Source of the DNA: UBA6183 sp943372215
GTDB lineage: Bacteria; Bacteroidota; Bacteroidia; UKL13-3
DNA length: 64,000 nucleotides
Assembly (NCBI GenBank): GCA_943372215.1
Contig: CALRXU020000001.1
Span: 1-64,000, forward strand
Direction of reading: 5' to 3'
Part shown: piece by piece, positions 16,072-24,717 of the stretch
Position numbering within the stretch: the first letter of the stretch is position 1
Layout of the letters: each line of letters begins with the position of its first letter
Program-made: the position numbers and the translations under genes
The notes under the pieces: generated by a model
What the model was told of the DNA's origin: nothing
Seen by the model: the letters and a program-made list of their open reading frames with translations, nothing else
The model's database searches: none

Positions 16072-16689
16072 ATGAAACACTTGTTATGGATTGGCGTTGC
16101 CACAATGTTATTGGCTTCTTGTTCGCGTTCGGTGGTTAACGTGTACGATTATTATGTAATGAATGGTATTGAAAACCGTCAGGACTCGGCTATGGCCAGT
16201 ACTTCGGCTTGTAGGGTGCTTTACAACAAGCAACAATCTACCAGTTTGGCGCAATTTGAGTTGGTTGCTTATAAAAAAGATACGTTGCGGTACTTGATTT
16301 TTGGTTCTTACGTGTTAGGCAAATCGGCTAAAATTAATAACCAACAATACCATTTTACTGTTACGGATTTGTACAGCGGCATTTCTGATAAGGAACAAGC
16401 CAAACAACAAGGCGATTTATCGGTTACGTTTGCCCATGTGGATTTAGCCCGTGCTGCGCAATTGCTGAATGAACTGCCTGATTTAAAAGCCCGTTTTAAT
16501 GCTGCCAAACCTGCCAAATTTGAAACCATGCGCATTGAGTACAACTTAAGCAAAGAGGTGCTGTTGAGTTTGGAAAAAAACTCAATCAAGGATAAACCAC
16601 TGGTATGGCAGGTGTGGGTAAATGGACGCAAAAATGTAATCAGCATGTTTGAGTTGGAAAAGGCATTAAAATCGTTTGTGGTTTATTAA
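16072..16689 (+). CDS. Hypothetical lipoprotein
   Basis: 205 residues. The lipobox LLASC at residues 13-17 predicts a lipid-anchored protein. The mature part is mostly mixed strand and helix with no recognised family (RYLIFGSYVLGKSAKINNQ and MRIEYNLSKEVLLSLEK are typical stretches). A good promoter precedes it (16015-16045). It is followed by fabD 90 bp downstream, in the same direction but with its own upstream region containing a small TTACAC/GTGTAA hairpin near 16697. Confidence 0.7.
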   Translation: MKHLLWIGVATMLLASCSRSVVNVYDYYVMNGIENRQDSAMASTSACRVLYNKQQSTSLAQFELVAYKKDTLRYLIFGSYVLGKSAKINNQQYHFTVTDLYSGISDKEQAKQQGDLSVTFAHVDLARAAQLLNELPDLKARFNAAKPAKFETMRIEYNLSKEVLLSLEKNSIKDKPLVWQVWVNGRKNVISMFELEKALKSFVVY

Positions 16690-16779
16690 GGCAGTTGTTA
16701 CACACCAAGGTGTAAAACTCGGTATGTGGTTTTTTCCATTTTCTTTTATTAATTGCAGTTTTTAAACAGACTTTAACAC

Positions 16780-17658
16780 ATGAAAGCATATTTATTTCCC
16801 GGACAAGGCTCACAGTTTGTTGGTATGGGCAAGGATTTATACGATAACCACGAACTGGCTAAAGAGTTATTTGAACGGGCCAATACCATACTCGGTTTCC
16901 GCATTACGGATGTGATGTTTAACGGCACGGAAGAGGAGTTGAAACAAACCAACGTAACGCAACCTGCCATTTTTTTACACTCGGTAATTAAGGCTATGTT
17001 GGAGGGCGATGCATTTAAACCTGATATGGTGGCTGGTCACTCTTTGGGTGAGTTTAGCGCCTTGGTGGCCAATAAAACCTTGAGTTTTGATGATGGGCTA
17101 AAGCTGGTGTACCAACGTGCATTGGCTATGCAAAAGGCGTGTGAGGCACAGCCTGGAACCATGGCTGCGGTGCTTGGGCTGGATGATGCCAAAGTGGAAG
17201 AAGTTTGCACAGGCATTACGGATGAAGTGGTGGTGGCTGCCAACTACAATTGCCCGGGGCAGTTGGTAATTTCTGGCTCTGTGGCTGGAATAACCAAGGC
17301 TTGCGAGTTGTTAAAAGCTGCGGGAGCTAAAAGGGCATTGGTGCTGCCTGTGGGCGGTGCTTTTCACTCTCCGTTAATGGAGCCTGCAAGGGTTGAGCTG
17401 GAAACGGCCATCCATGCCACAGCTTTTAATTCGCCCATTTGCCCGGTGTACCAAAATGTAACGGCCAGTGCGGTAATTAGTGTAGAGGCCATTAAGGATA
17501 ACCTGATAGCGCAACTTACTGCTCCTGTGCGCTGGACACAAAGCGTACAAGCCATGGTAGCCGATGGTGCTACAGAGTTTATAGAGTGCGGCCCTGGAAA
17601 AGTGCTGCAAGGGCTGGTGAATAAAATACACAAAGAAGCCCAAACGGCTTCTGTTTAA
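16780..17658 (+). CDS. fabD: Malonyl-CoA:ACP transacylase FabD
   Basis: 292 residues, normal for FabD. The N-terminal LFPGQGSQFVGMG forms part of the oxyanion hole. The nucleophile is Ser88 in GHSLGEF, the catalytic histidine is His196 in GGAFHSPLM, and the C-terminal ECGPGKVLQGLVNKI is typical. It moves malonyl groups from CoA to acyl carrier protein to start each elongation cycle of fatty-acid synthesis. It lies alone here rather than in a fab operon. The pentapeptide gene follows 57 bp later, with an inverted GTTTAC/GTAAAC element in between. Confidence 0.95.
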   Translation: MKAYLFPGQGSQFVGMGKDLYDNHELAKELFERANTILGFRITDVMFNGTEEELKQTNVTQPAIFLHSVIKAMLEGDAFKPDMVAGHSLGEFSALVANKTLSFDDGLKLVYQRALAMQKACEAQPGTMAAVLGLDDAKVEEVCTGITDEVVVAANYNCPGQLVISGSVAGITKACELLKAAGAKRALVLPVGGAFHSPLMEPARVELETAIHATAFNSPICPVYQNVTASAVISVEAIKDNLIAQLTAPVRWTQSVQAMVADGATEFIECGPGKVLQGLVNKIHKEAQTASV

Positions 17659-17715
17659 CCCGTTTACAGGTGTAAACAAAACACCCCATTGTTTACAGAT
17701 GTGAGCAATACCCTT

Positions 17716-18279
17716 ATGGAAGTTTACCAACAACATTTTACTTATTCCTCATCAGCAAACACCCAACCCGCCAAAGGCGAGTACGAACAATGCACCTTTA
17801 CAGGGGCTGGCTGGGCCAAGGCCAATTTAGCGGGTTACGTGTTTAGGGAGTGCGCGTTTGTTGATTGTGATTTGAGTATGGCCAACGTAAAAGGCACAAG
17901 CTTTGCGGAGGTTACGTTTAAACAGTGTAAACTACTGGGCATGCGTTTTGAGACCTGCCACTCTTTTTTATTGTCGTTTACGTTTGAGCATTGCGTGCTT
18001 GATTTTGCTTCTTTTTACCGCCTAAAGTTAAAGGGCCAACAGTTTACGGCTTGCCAACTACGGGATGTGGAGTTTACGGAGGCTGATTTAAGCAAGGCCA
18101 GTTTTACCGATTGTGATTTAAGCCGTGCCTTGTTTGATGGCACCAACCTAACAGGTGCAGATTTTACTACCGCAGCGCATTTTAGCATCAACCCCGAGTT
18201 GAATACCCTCACCGATGCACGTTTTTCCACCCACAATGTGGGAGGCTTGCTGCACAAATACCGCATTCATATTTTATAA
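17716..18279 (+). CDS. Pentapeptide-repeat protein (Qnr/McbG-like fold)
   Basis: 187 residues from the ATG at 17716; an upstream TTG at 17689 is in frame but less likely. About 25 tandem A(D/N)LXX-type units make a right-handed quadrilateral helix, for example ANLAGYVFRECAFVDCDLSM and EADLSKASFTDCDLSRALFD. The C-terminal INPELNTLTDARFSTHNV resembles the loop and capping segment in Qnr- and McbG-type proteins that protect DNA gyrase. Whether this one binds gyrase is not shown by the sequence. Its last codons lie inside a 29-bp direct repeat that recurs at 18714-18742. Confidence 0.85.
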   Translation: MEVYQQHFTYSSSANTQPAKGEYEQCTFTGAGWAKANLAGYVFRECAFVDCDLSMANVKGTSFAEVTFKQCKLLGMRFETCHSFLLSFTFEHCVLDFASFYRLKLKGQQFTACQLRDVEFTEADLSKASFTDCDLSRALFDGTNLTGADFTTAAHFSINPELNTLTDARFSTHNVGGLLHKYRIHIL

Positions 18280-18299
18280 TTTTCGGTTTCATACCCCCA
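18271..18299 (+). repeat. 29-bp direct repeat, copy 1 (spans the pentapeptide gene stop)
   Basis: ATTTTATAATTTTCGGTTTC followed by ATACCCCCA matches 18714-18742 with one mismatch. Copy 1 contains the stop codon at 18277-18279. Duplication of a gene's 3' end on both sides of a foreign segment is typical of site-specific integration, although a simple tandem duplication is possible. Confidence 0.65.
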
Positions 18300-18713
18300 T
18301 ACTCTTGATTGCAATGGTATATTTGGATTAATTTGTTGTAAACCGATTTGACAACTCTTTAAATACACTTGAATACCTAGGTATTTGAAATAAACAAACA
18401 ACTCACATTTTAATTACCCCGAATTCGGAGTAATTGAAAAAGAGGCGGGAACCACCCCCAACGGTTGACAAAATTGAATTATATGGCAAATAGCCAGATG
18501 AAATCTCTGGTACAAAATACAAGCATTAAAAAATTAAAATAAATGCTTACACCAATCACAAAAACATTGGTTAACGAACCCTAGGATAAGTTTTGGAGTG
18601 GAGGAATATCCACCCCCACATCATGTCATAGGACAAATGACCAATTTGCTGTCATCAAGCAATTGGAAGAACATGACAACCGAAGCATGAATAATGTCAA
18701 TATTCTATTTATG
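18300..18713 (+). ncRNA. Candidate structured non-coding segment between direct repeats
   Basis: There is no open frame of meaningful length. Several small stems follow one another: AATACCTAGGTATT (perfect palindrome near 18371), AATTACCCC/GGAGTAATT around a GAATTC, CCAGA/TCTGG, CCAAT/ATTGG, GTGGA/TCCAC, GTCAT/ATGAC twice. It lies exactly between the two 29-bp repeats. It could be an RNA gene, a small mobile insert or the remains of one. No known RNA family is recognised. Confidence 0.35.
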
Positions 18714-18742
18714 ATTTTATAATTTCCGGTTTCATACCCCCA
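18714..18742 (+). repeat. 29-bp direct repeat, copy 2
   Basis: This is identical to copy 1 except one base (T to C in the AATTTYCGG part). It is followed by a tandem-like stretch with two TACCCCC words and then by the ~88-bp dispersed repeat, so it sits at the left boundary of the accessory island. Confidence 0.65.
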
Positions 18743-18774
18743 AAAAGGGTGTTTTAGAAAGTAAATACCCCCTT

Positions 18775-18866
18775 TTAGAAAAAAGAGTGTTTTCCCTATT
18801 AAAAAAAGGGGTTTTTACTCTTGATTTGAATACGGGTTTGGGGTAGGTTTGTTTAAGGGAAATAAA
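18775..18866 (+). repeat. ~88-bp dispersed repeat, copy 2, upstream of defence island
   Basis: Aligns with the reverse complement of 2282-2369 (see that entry). The orientation toward the following accessory gene is the same in both copies. The rest of the gap to 19021 holds no gene; an 11-codon ATG frame at 18901 is too short to support. Confidence 0.6.
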
Positions 18867-19021
18867 CAAACACTTTTAACTTATTAACCAAATTAAACTA
18901 ATGGACAAAGATAACACGCACCTATTTCGGTTGTAAAAGTTCGCAGTATTAAACAAATGACACGATACTGCGTACCTAGCAAGACAAAAGGTGCGGGAAT
19001 AAGTAGGTTAACAGCAATTTT

Positions 19022-20308
19022 ATGAAGACATATAGGAAACATAGAAATTTTTTTAAAAACTTTAATTCTCGAACATGGGAAAACAATATTGAATTATTTA
19101 ATCTTGACAATCAAAGATTGGTTCCCGAATTTATAAACTCTATTAAAAGACTGCATTTTAAATTCAAACACAATGAAATCAATATTTACCTTAATAAGGT
19201 TACATCAGTTTATGCATATCCGACAATTCCTATTGTAGCAATTATTGAATATTTTAAGAAGAATTTGGATGTGAAAATAAATTACATTGAACCTCCCACT
19301 TATCTAAAAAAGATACACTTTTTCAACCCTGATGACAGAGAGGAAATTATATTTGAGCCAACATCAAATTACTTAGACAGAATTTGGGTGTTCAAATCGT
19401 CTAAAGACGTTCACAATCTGGTTGACGGTTTTATATCAAGCATAAGAAAATCGATAGAGTGTGAAGTTGGTGTTTTAGACGCATTTACTTGGGGATTTAA
19501 TGAAATCATGGACAATGTCATAGTTCATTCAGAAGCAAACATTGGCTTTGTTATGGCTCAATGCATAAAAGACTCAAAACAAGTTAACGTTTGCATTTAT
19601 GATTATGGAAGAGGAATTTATAATTCACTAGCTAAGTCGCAGTATAAACCAAAAAATGCTGCTGATGCTATTTCACTAGCAATTCAAGAGGGTGTTACAA
19701 GGGATAAAGAAGTTGGACAAGGGAATGGAATGTGGGGTTTATATAATTTAGTCACACAAAATAACGGAAACCTTTCAATTTTATCGGGACAAGGTGGCCT
19801 AGCTTACAGTAATTACAATAAAAAGGTTGACACTTATCGTGAAGTAATAATGTTAAGCCCTACCCAACAATCGACTACTGTAAGTTTTAGACTTTCAGTA
19901 GACAAAGAAATTTCTATTAAAAAAGCTATTAAAGGCTATGAAATGGTTGACCTTTTTGTAGAGAATTTAGAAAATGAATTTGACCAAATAGAATATAAAA
20001 TAATTGCACAATCTTCCGGTACTGGTACAAGACAGTCTGGGGAAAGAATTAGAAACGAACTAATTAATATTTATAAAATATCGAAAAAGACAATTAACAT
20101 TGACTTTGTAGGTGTTGGAATAATTAGTTCATCATTTGCTGACGAATTAATAGGAAAACTAATAGTTCAGCTTGGACTCTTTCAATTTCAAAAAATATTT
20201 AGACTAAAAAACATGAACGATACAATTCAAATAATAGTACAACGCTCCGTTAGTCAAAGAATGGCGGAAAGTATAGCAAAAACAGCTAGCAATATTGGTT
20301 TGGCGTAA
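19022..20308 (+). CDS. STAS-like / HATPase / DUF4325 regulatory switch protein
   Basis: 428 residues. The N-terminal part (about 40-95) has a STAS-like look: NEINIYLNKVTSVYAYPTIP, then a helix. The centre is a GHKL ATPase: N-box NEIMDNVIVHS (residues 160-170), G1 box DYGRGI (194-199) and G2 box GQGNGMWGL (232-240). Residues about 325-415 match the STAS-like DUF4325 family (SGERIRNELINIY, DFVGVGIISSSFADELIG). The architecture resembles a fused anti-sigma kinase and its STAS substrate, a nucleotide-controlled switch. The phospho-acceptor His of sensor kinases is absent. It lies 170 bp before gajA, separated by a CCCGC/GCGGG hairpin, so it may be an independent unit or a regulator of the defence genes. 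Confidence 0.7.
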   Translation: MKTYRKHRNFFKNFNSRTWENNIELFNLDNQRLVPEFINSIKRLHFKFKHNEINIYLNKVTSVYAYPTIPIVAIIEYFKKNLDVKINYIEPPTYLKKIHFFNPDDREEIIFEPTSNYLDRIWVFKSSKDVHNLVDGFISSIRKSIECEVGVLDAFTWGFNEIMDNVIVHSEANIGFVMAQCIKDSKQVNVCIYDYGRGIYNSLAKSQYKPKNAADAISLAIQEGVTRDKEVGQGNGMWGLYNLVTQNNGNLSILSGQGGLAYSNYNKKVDTYREVIMLSPTQQSTTVSFRLSVDKEISIKKAIKGYEMVDLFVENLENEFDQIEYKIIAQSSGTGTRQSGERIRNELINIYKISKKTINIDFVGVGIISSSFADELIGKLIVQLGLFQFQKIFRLKNMNDTIQIIVQRSVSQRMAESIAKTASNIGLA

Positions 20309-20374
20309 TTGCAAGTAACGTGCTTACATTTAAGCTCAGTTTTCCAATTGGACTTTATTGCTGGCAGTCAGTTT

Positions 20375-20388
20375 TCCCGCAAGCGGGA
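20375..20388. terminator. Small G+C hairpin between HATPase gene and gajA
   Basis: TCCCGC-AA-GCGGGA is a perfect 6-bp stem. It lies in a 170-bp spacer that ends with the ACCGCTAAC word. It may terminate the HATPase transcript, or belong to a recombination site at the cassette border. Confidence 0.4.
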
Positions 20389-20458
20389 CAAGTCATGCTT
20401 CGAAATCGCTAAATTCTTATAGCTGTAAAACGTTGTACGAAATTTTAATAAACTTTTC

Positions 20459-20467
20459 ACCGCTAAC
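20459..20467 (+). repeat. ACCGCTAAC boundary motif before gajA
   Basis: Third copy of the 9-mer seen at both ends of the left cassette (259-267, 2199-2207). It ends 11 bp before the gajA start codon. The spacer also contains ACGTTGTACGAAATTTTAAT. Confidence 0.4.
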
Positions 20468-20478
20468 AATCATTCAAC

Positions 20479-22554
20479 ATGTATATTTCAAAAATTCAAA
20501 TTAATAATTTCAGAAACTTTAAGCAAAAAGAAATTGAATTCAATGATGGTATTAATGTAATCATTGGTCATAATAACGCTGGAAAGACAAATCTGATTAA
20601 AGCCTTATCTCTTGTAATTGATACTCTAAATTCAAAAAGATTAGAAGTGGATGACTTTAATAAAAATTTAACTCTAACTGAACTTAAGGCAGGTCCACCT
20701 AAAATAAGTATTGCCATTACAATTAAAAAAGGCAAAGAACAAGAACCTGATGATTTAGTTACAATTTCCAATTGGTTAATTAAGCTTGACAGCTCTTACG
20801 AGGCACTTTTAACGTACGAATTTTTTCTTCCCGAAAAGAAACAAGCAGAGTATTTAAGGGAAATGGATTTAGTATTAGATAGTGACCCTAAAGCTTTGGA
20901 TAAGGCATGGAAGGTTTTAAAACACAGCTTTATTAGATTTTATGTTTACAAAATTTGGGGGGGCGACCCAACAAATCAAGCCACAGCTGACAATGAATCA
21001 TTGCAAAAATTTGACTTTCAATTCTTGAATGCAATTAGAGATGTTGAAAGAGACATGCTTACTGGTAGAAATACTCTGCTTAGGGAAGTATTTGATTTTT
21101 TTATGGATTATGAAATAAAAATCGATGGAACCAAGACTCCTGAGATAAAACATAATGAAATAAAAGCAAGGAAAATACTTTTTTCAGAGAAAGCTGATGT
21201 ACTAATTCAAGAACTGAGTAATAGAATCGATGCCGGCAAAAAAGAAATTCTATCTTATGCCAAGAATACTGGAGCATCATTTAATAAAGCTTCACCAAAC
21301 TTTGAAGGAAGCGTTTCTGAAAATGAAATGTATTCAGTTTTAAAGCTAATAGTAGAATACGAAACAGGAATAAAAATACCAGCAACACACAATGGTCTTG
21401 GCTATAATAACTTGATATTTATGTCACTTTTGTTAGCAAAAATGCAAGTAAATGCTGATGTAGAATACTTAGATGCAAATGCAAAGGTGTTTACTACCCT
21501 AGCAATTGAAGAGCCTGAAGCACACCTTCATCCTGCAATGCAATATAAGTTCTTGAAGTTTCTCAATGAAAACAAGAAAGAAAAGAAGGTTCGCCAAATA
21601 TTTGTAACTACTCACTCAACTCATATAACATCTGCGGTTTCTTTGGATGAAATAATATGCTTGCATAATGAAGGTGGGGAAACAAAGGTTGGATATCTTA
21701 AAAAAGTTTTTACAGATCCAGGAGGAGTATCAAATATTAAAAGTAAAAAATATGTTCAACGTTTTTTAGATGCAACAAAATCGGATATGCTTTTTGCCCA
21801 GAAAGTAATTTTTGTTGAAGGTATCGCTGAGCAGCTTTTATTATCAATTTTCGCAAACTATTTAGATAAATCGCTAGAAGATAATCACGTAGTAGTTATA
21901 AACGTAGCGGGACGACACTTTGCACATTTTCTCTACCTTTTTGATGGCTCCAAAGAAAATACCATTCCAAAGAAAGTAATCTGTTTAACAGATAGAGACC
22001 CTGAAAGAAAAGAAAAGCCAGATGGTAAATTCAAAAAATGTTATCCCTTTGAGTATAATCAGGATACGGTAAAATTTGATTACCAAACAAACCCAAGTGC
22101 TGCTTCTTATTCAGCAGGTATTCATCCTAACATTACATTTTATAGTCAACCAATCGACACTGGAAAAACATTCGAATATGAAATTTTAATCAACAATCCA
22201 TCACTCGAAATCTTACTTACTGAGTCAGTAAGTAACGCAGGAGAAATCAAAGATTTGATGACGCTATTTAAGACTACAGGAAAAAATTCAAGTGATTTGC
22301 TTGCTAGGCTAAGCAAGAGTGCTGAAAATGATAGAATAAAAGACAGTATAACTTTAAATACTAGTTTGGTGGATAATGAGAAAATGAAAGCAATTATAGC
22401 ATCGAGGTATCTAAATTCGGTTGAAAAAGGAGAAAACGCATTAGAACTATGTTATGTACTACAGGAAAATTTAAGTAAAAAAGGAACTGCTGACTTCAAA
22501 GAATTTAATGTCCCTCCCTATATTAAATCAGCAATTGAAGAAATATGCCAATAA
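20479..22554 (+). CDS. gajA: Gabija protein GajA: ATPase plus TOPRIM nuclease (OLD family)
   Basis: 691 residues, longer than the roughly 580 of the Bacillus protein but within the range of OLD-type nucleases. The ABC-type ATPase half opens MYISKIQINNFRNF, with Walker A GHNNAGKT at 30-37, Walker B AIEEPEAHLHP at about 342-352, and an H-loop THSTH at 378-382. The TOPRIM half has its catalytic Glu447 in FVEGIAEQ and the DRD triad at 505-507 (CLTDRDPERKEK), with Lys nearby. In known Gabija, GajA is a nucleotide-gated DNA-nicking enzyme that assembles as a tetramer and acts with GajB against phage. The stop codon overlaps gajB by 10 bp. Confidence 0.9.
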   Translation: MYISKIQINNFRNFKQKEIEFNDGINVIIGHNNAGKTNLIKALSLVIDTLNSKRLEVDDFNKNLTLTELKAGPPKISIAITIKKGKEQEPDDLVTISNWLIKLDSSYEALLTYEFFLPEKKQAEYLREMDLVLDSDPKALDKAWKVLKHSFIRFYVYKIWGGDPTNQATADNESLQKFDFQFLNAIRDVERDMLTGRNTLLREVFDFFMDYEIKIDGTKTPEIKHNEIKARKILFSEKADVLIQELSNRIDAGKKEILSYAKNTGASFNKASPNFEGSVSENEMYSVLKLIVEYETGIKIPATHNGLGYNNLIFMSLLLAKMQVNADVEYLDANAKVFTTLAIEEPEAHLHPAMQYKFLKFLNENKKEKKVRQIFVTTHSTHITSAVSLDEIICLHNEGGETKVGYLKKVFTDPGGVSNIKSKKYVQRFLDATKSDMLFAQKVIFVEGIAEQLLLSIFANYLDKSLEDNHVVVINVAGRHFAHFLYLFDGSKENTIPKKVICLTDRDPERKEKPDGKFKKCYPFEYNQDTVKFDYQTNPSAASYSAGIHPNITFYSQPIDTGKTFEYEILINNPSLEILLTESVSNAGEIKDLMTLFKTTGKNSSDLLARLSKSAENDRIKDSITLNTSLVDNEKMKAIIASRYLNSVEKGENALELCYVLQENLSKKGTADFKEFNVPPYIKSAIEEICQ

Positions 22555-24233
22555 CAACAATAAATTCTAATACTATTATCTCTGATATTGAAAGCCACTT
22601 CAAAGTGTCTGCTGGACCAGGTGCTGGCAAAACACATTGGTTAGTAAATCACGTTAAAAATGTACTTCATAATTCAGACAAACTTTATCGAGCGCGAAGA
22701 ATTGCCTGCATTACATACACCAATATAGCTGTAGACACAATACTTAGAAGACTTGGTACTTCTTCAGAACAAGTAGAGGTTTCAACAATCCATAGCTTTT
22801 TCTACAAAAACATAGTTAAACCATATATTTCATTTATTGCAGAAGAATTTAGTTTAAATGTGACTGAAATGGATGGACACGATAATATTGTTTTGTCAAA
22901 CTATAGCTTTTTGAATGAATGGAAAGGCAGAACGGGTCAGCAAAGAATTAGAAATGACAAAACTGTTATTGATGCATTTACTAACCTTAAATGGAAATTT
23001 GAAAATAATGAGTTAAAAGTTAAAACAGATTATCCTTTTAGAGTAGGGGGTTATCCTATTAGAAACGATTCTTATTTTGAATATAAAAAAATGATGTGGG
23101 AAAAGGGATTAGTTCATCATGACGATGTTCTGTTCTTTAGCTTCCAAATTATACAGAAATTTCCATTTGTAGTCAATATTTTAAATGCAAAATTTCCATA
23201 CATCTTTATAGATGAATTTCAAGACAGTAATCCTATCCAAGTTGAATTATTCAAAAAACTTGGGTTACTAGAAAGTACGATTGGTGTTATAGGAGATGTT
23301 GCACAATCTATCTATAAGTTTCAAGGAGCCGATTACACTCAATTCCAAACTTTTTCTTTACCGAGCATTAATGAATATGTGTTAAGTGAAAACCGAAGGA
23401 GTAGCGATGAAATAATTGACGCTCTTAATGATGTCAGGAATGATATTACTCAAGTAAAAAACAGGAATATTTCTATTTCAAAACCGATAATATTTATTGG
23501 AGATATGACATTAGCATTAAGAGCCGCTAAAATTAAATGTAGCGGTGAAAAGGTATATACACTTTCGAGAAACAATATTACTTCCAATGCAATGAAAGCT
23601 GAAATAAATGGCTCTGGACTTGATAACAAGCTATTAGAAAAATTAAAAACAATAGATTCCAATACTAATCGAAGCAACCTTGTTTATTCTTGTATCAGAG
23701 CTATTGCTTATGCGAAAGAAAATAAATTTAAAGACGCAATTCAGGAATTAGAAAAATTATTCAATTATAGAACAGACAAAATTAAAGGTAAAAAGAAAGC
23801 ATTGAAATACATTACTGTATTCCTCGAAAGATTTTCAGAATTTGAAAATGGAACATTGCTTGAGTTTGCAGCTTTTATAAGAACAACCTTAAATACTGAC
23901 CTTTCAAATTTTAGTAGAGGTGCGATAAAGGAGTTTTATGAAAATAATACTTTCAAACGGCTTTCTTTTTGTGTGTCAATCCCAGAGGATATGAGTTTAC
24001 ACAAAACAATTCATAAAGCAAAAGGTGATGAGTTTGACAATGTTCTGTTGGTTCTCAATGAAGAAAATGATATTAATTTTTTACTTGAACGGAATTTGCT
24101 TTCAAATGAGGAGTATCGAATAAATTATGTTGCCATAAGTAGAGCAAGGAATAGATTGTTTGTTTCAGTGCCGACACTGTCTCCTGCTTCCCAGACAAGT
24201 TTACGGGCACATTATGACATTGAAATTGTTTAG
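22545..24233 (+). CDS. gajB: Gabija protein GajB: UvrD/Rep-like helicase
   Basis: 562 residues. The superfamily 1A helicase motifs are in order: Walker A GPGAGKT (24-30), motif Ia near CITYTNIAVD, STIHSFFYKNI, motif II DEFQDS (223-228), motif III VIGDVAQSIYKFQGAD, motif IV-like SENRRSSDEI, motif V THKAKGDEFD-like HKAKGDEFDNVLLVL, and motif VI VAISRARNRLF (from 529). The gene starts inside the end of gajA, a 10-bp overlap that points to translational coupling. In Gabija, GajB binds the GajA tetramer and senses nucleic acids or nucleotides during infection. A cluster-A repeat follows immediately after the stop. Confidence 0.9.
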   Translation: MPITTINSNTIISDIESHFKVSAGPGAGKTHWLVNHVKNVLHNSDKLYRARRIACITYTNIAVDTILRRLGTSSEQVEVSTIHSFFYKNIVKPYISFIAEEFSLNVTEMDGHDNIVLSNYSFLNEWKGRTGQQRIRNDKTVIDAFTNLKWKFENNELKVKTDYPFRVGGYPIRNDSYFEYKKMMWEKGLVHHDDVLFFSFQIIQKFPFVVNILNAKFPYIFIDEFQDSNPIQVELFKKLGLLESTIGVIGDVAQSIYKFQGADYTQFQTFSLPSINEYVLSENRRSSDEIIDALNDVRNDITQVKNRNISISKPIIFIGDMTLALRAAKIKCSGEKVYTLSRNNITSNAMKAEINGSGLDNKLLEKLKTIDSNTNRSNLVYSCIRAIAYAKENKFKDAIQELEKLFNYRTDKIKGKKKALKYITVFLERFSEFENGTLLEFAAFIRTTLNTDLSNFSRGAIKEFYENNTFKRLSFCVSIPEDMSLHKTIHKAKGDEFDNVLLVLNEENDINFLLERNLLSNEEYRINYVAISRARNRLFVSVPTLSPASQTSLRAHYDIEIV

Positions 24234-24243
24234 AAAACCCCAA

Positions 24244-24292
24244 GCTGCCGCGCGAAACGAAGTTCAGCGTAGCTAATCCCTCGCGTGGCAGC
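24244..24292. terminator. Hairpin after gajB, start of repeat A
   Basis: Arms of 12 bp at 24244-24255 and 24281-24292 pair with one mismatch (GCTGCCGCGCGA against TCGCGTGGCAGC). It begins 11 bp after the gajB stop and can terminate the operon. Confidence 0.55.
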
Positions 24293-24302
24293 CATAAACC
24301 CC

Positions 24303-24420
24303 AAACACTCCTAGTAAAAAACAAGTTGCTTTATGTTGCAACTAATTATTTATTGGCTTCTTAAGTTTTCGTTAAAACGCTTAAATGCCCTATTATTGGG
24401 TAACGAAATGTGGTTATTGG
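24303..24420 (+). repeat. Long direct repeat A
   Basis: About 118 bp, roughly 82 percent alike to 25115-25231, and like it placed just after the preceding gene and just before the next. Shared words include AAACACTCCTA, ATTATTTATTGGC, TTAAGTTTTCGTTAAAACGC and GGGTAACGAAATGTGG. The similarity extends weakly back to the gene stop (CCCCAAGC, TTAGCGTAGC-like). The pair flanks the toxin-antitoxin unit. Confidence 0.75.
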
Positions 24421-24492
24421 CAAACTAACATTATAGGCATGCCCAAAAACCAACTTATTTGAAACTACATTACTTTTGATTATTTTAGCACC

Positions 24493-24717
24493 ATGAAACA
24501 CTACTCAGAAAGTATTACTATTGACGCCCAGACTAGATTTGGTAGGCCATGCATTCGTGGCATGAGAATTAGTGTGTATGACATTTTAGGTTGGTTTGCC
24601 TCAGGCATGACAAAACAAGACATCCTAAATGATTTCCCTGAATTAACTGTTGATGATTTACAAGCAGCACTCTCTTACGCTGCTGACAGAGAACATAAAA
24701 TTCTAATCGCTTCGTGA
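24493..24717 (+). CDS. DUF433 antitoxin
   Basis: 74 residues, the exact size of DUF433 proteins. The winged-helix core is ITIDAQTRFGRPCIRGMRIS with the family hallmark GxPxIxGxRI, then VYDILGWFASGMTKQDIL, and FPELTVDDLQAALSYAADR. In type II systems of this kind the DUF433 protein neutralises a PIN-like partner and represses the operon. The next gene starts inside the stop codon (GTGA overlap), which fits a coupled toxin-antitoxin pair. Confidence 0.88.
   Translation: MKHYSESITIDAQTRFGRPCIRGMRISVYDILGWFASGMTKQDILNDFPELTVDDLQAALSYAADREHKILIAS

Noticed and set aside
18300..18713. Retron msr-msd or tmRNA
   Set aside because: No reverse transcriptase gene nearby and no tmRNA landmarks.
18901..18936. 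11-codon ATG frame in the gap before the HATPase gene
   Set aside because: Too short and without conservation cues.
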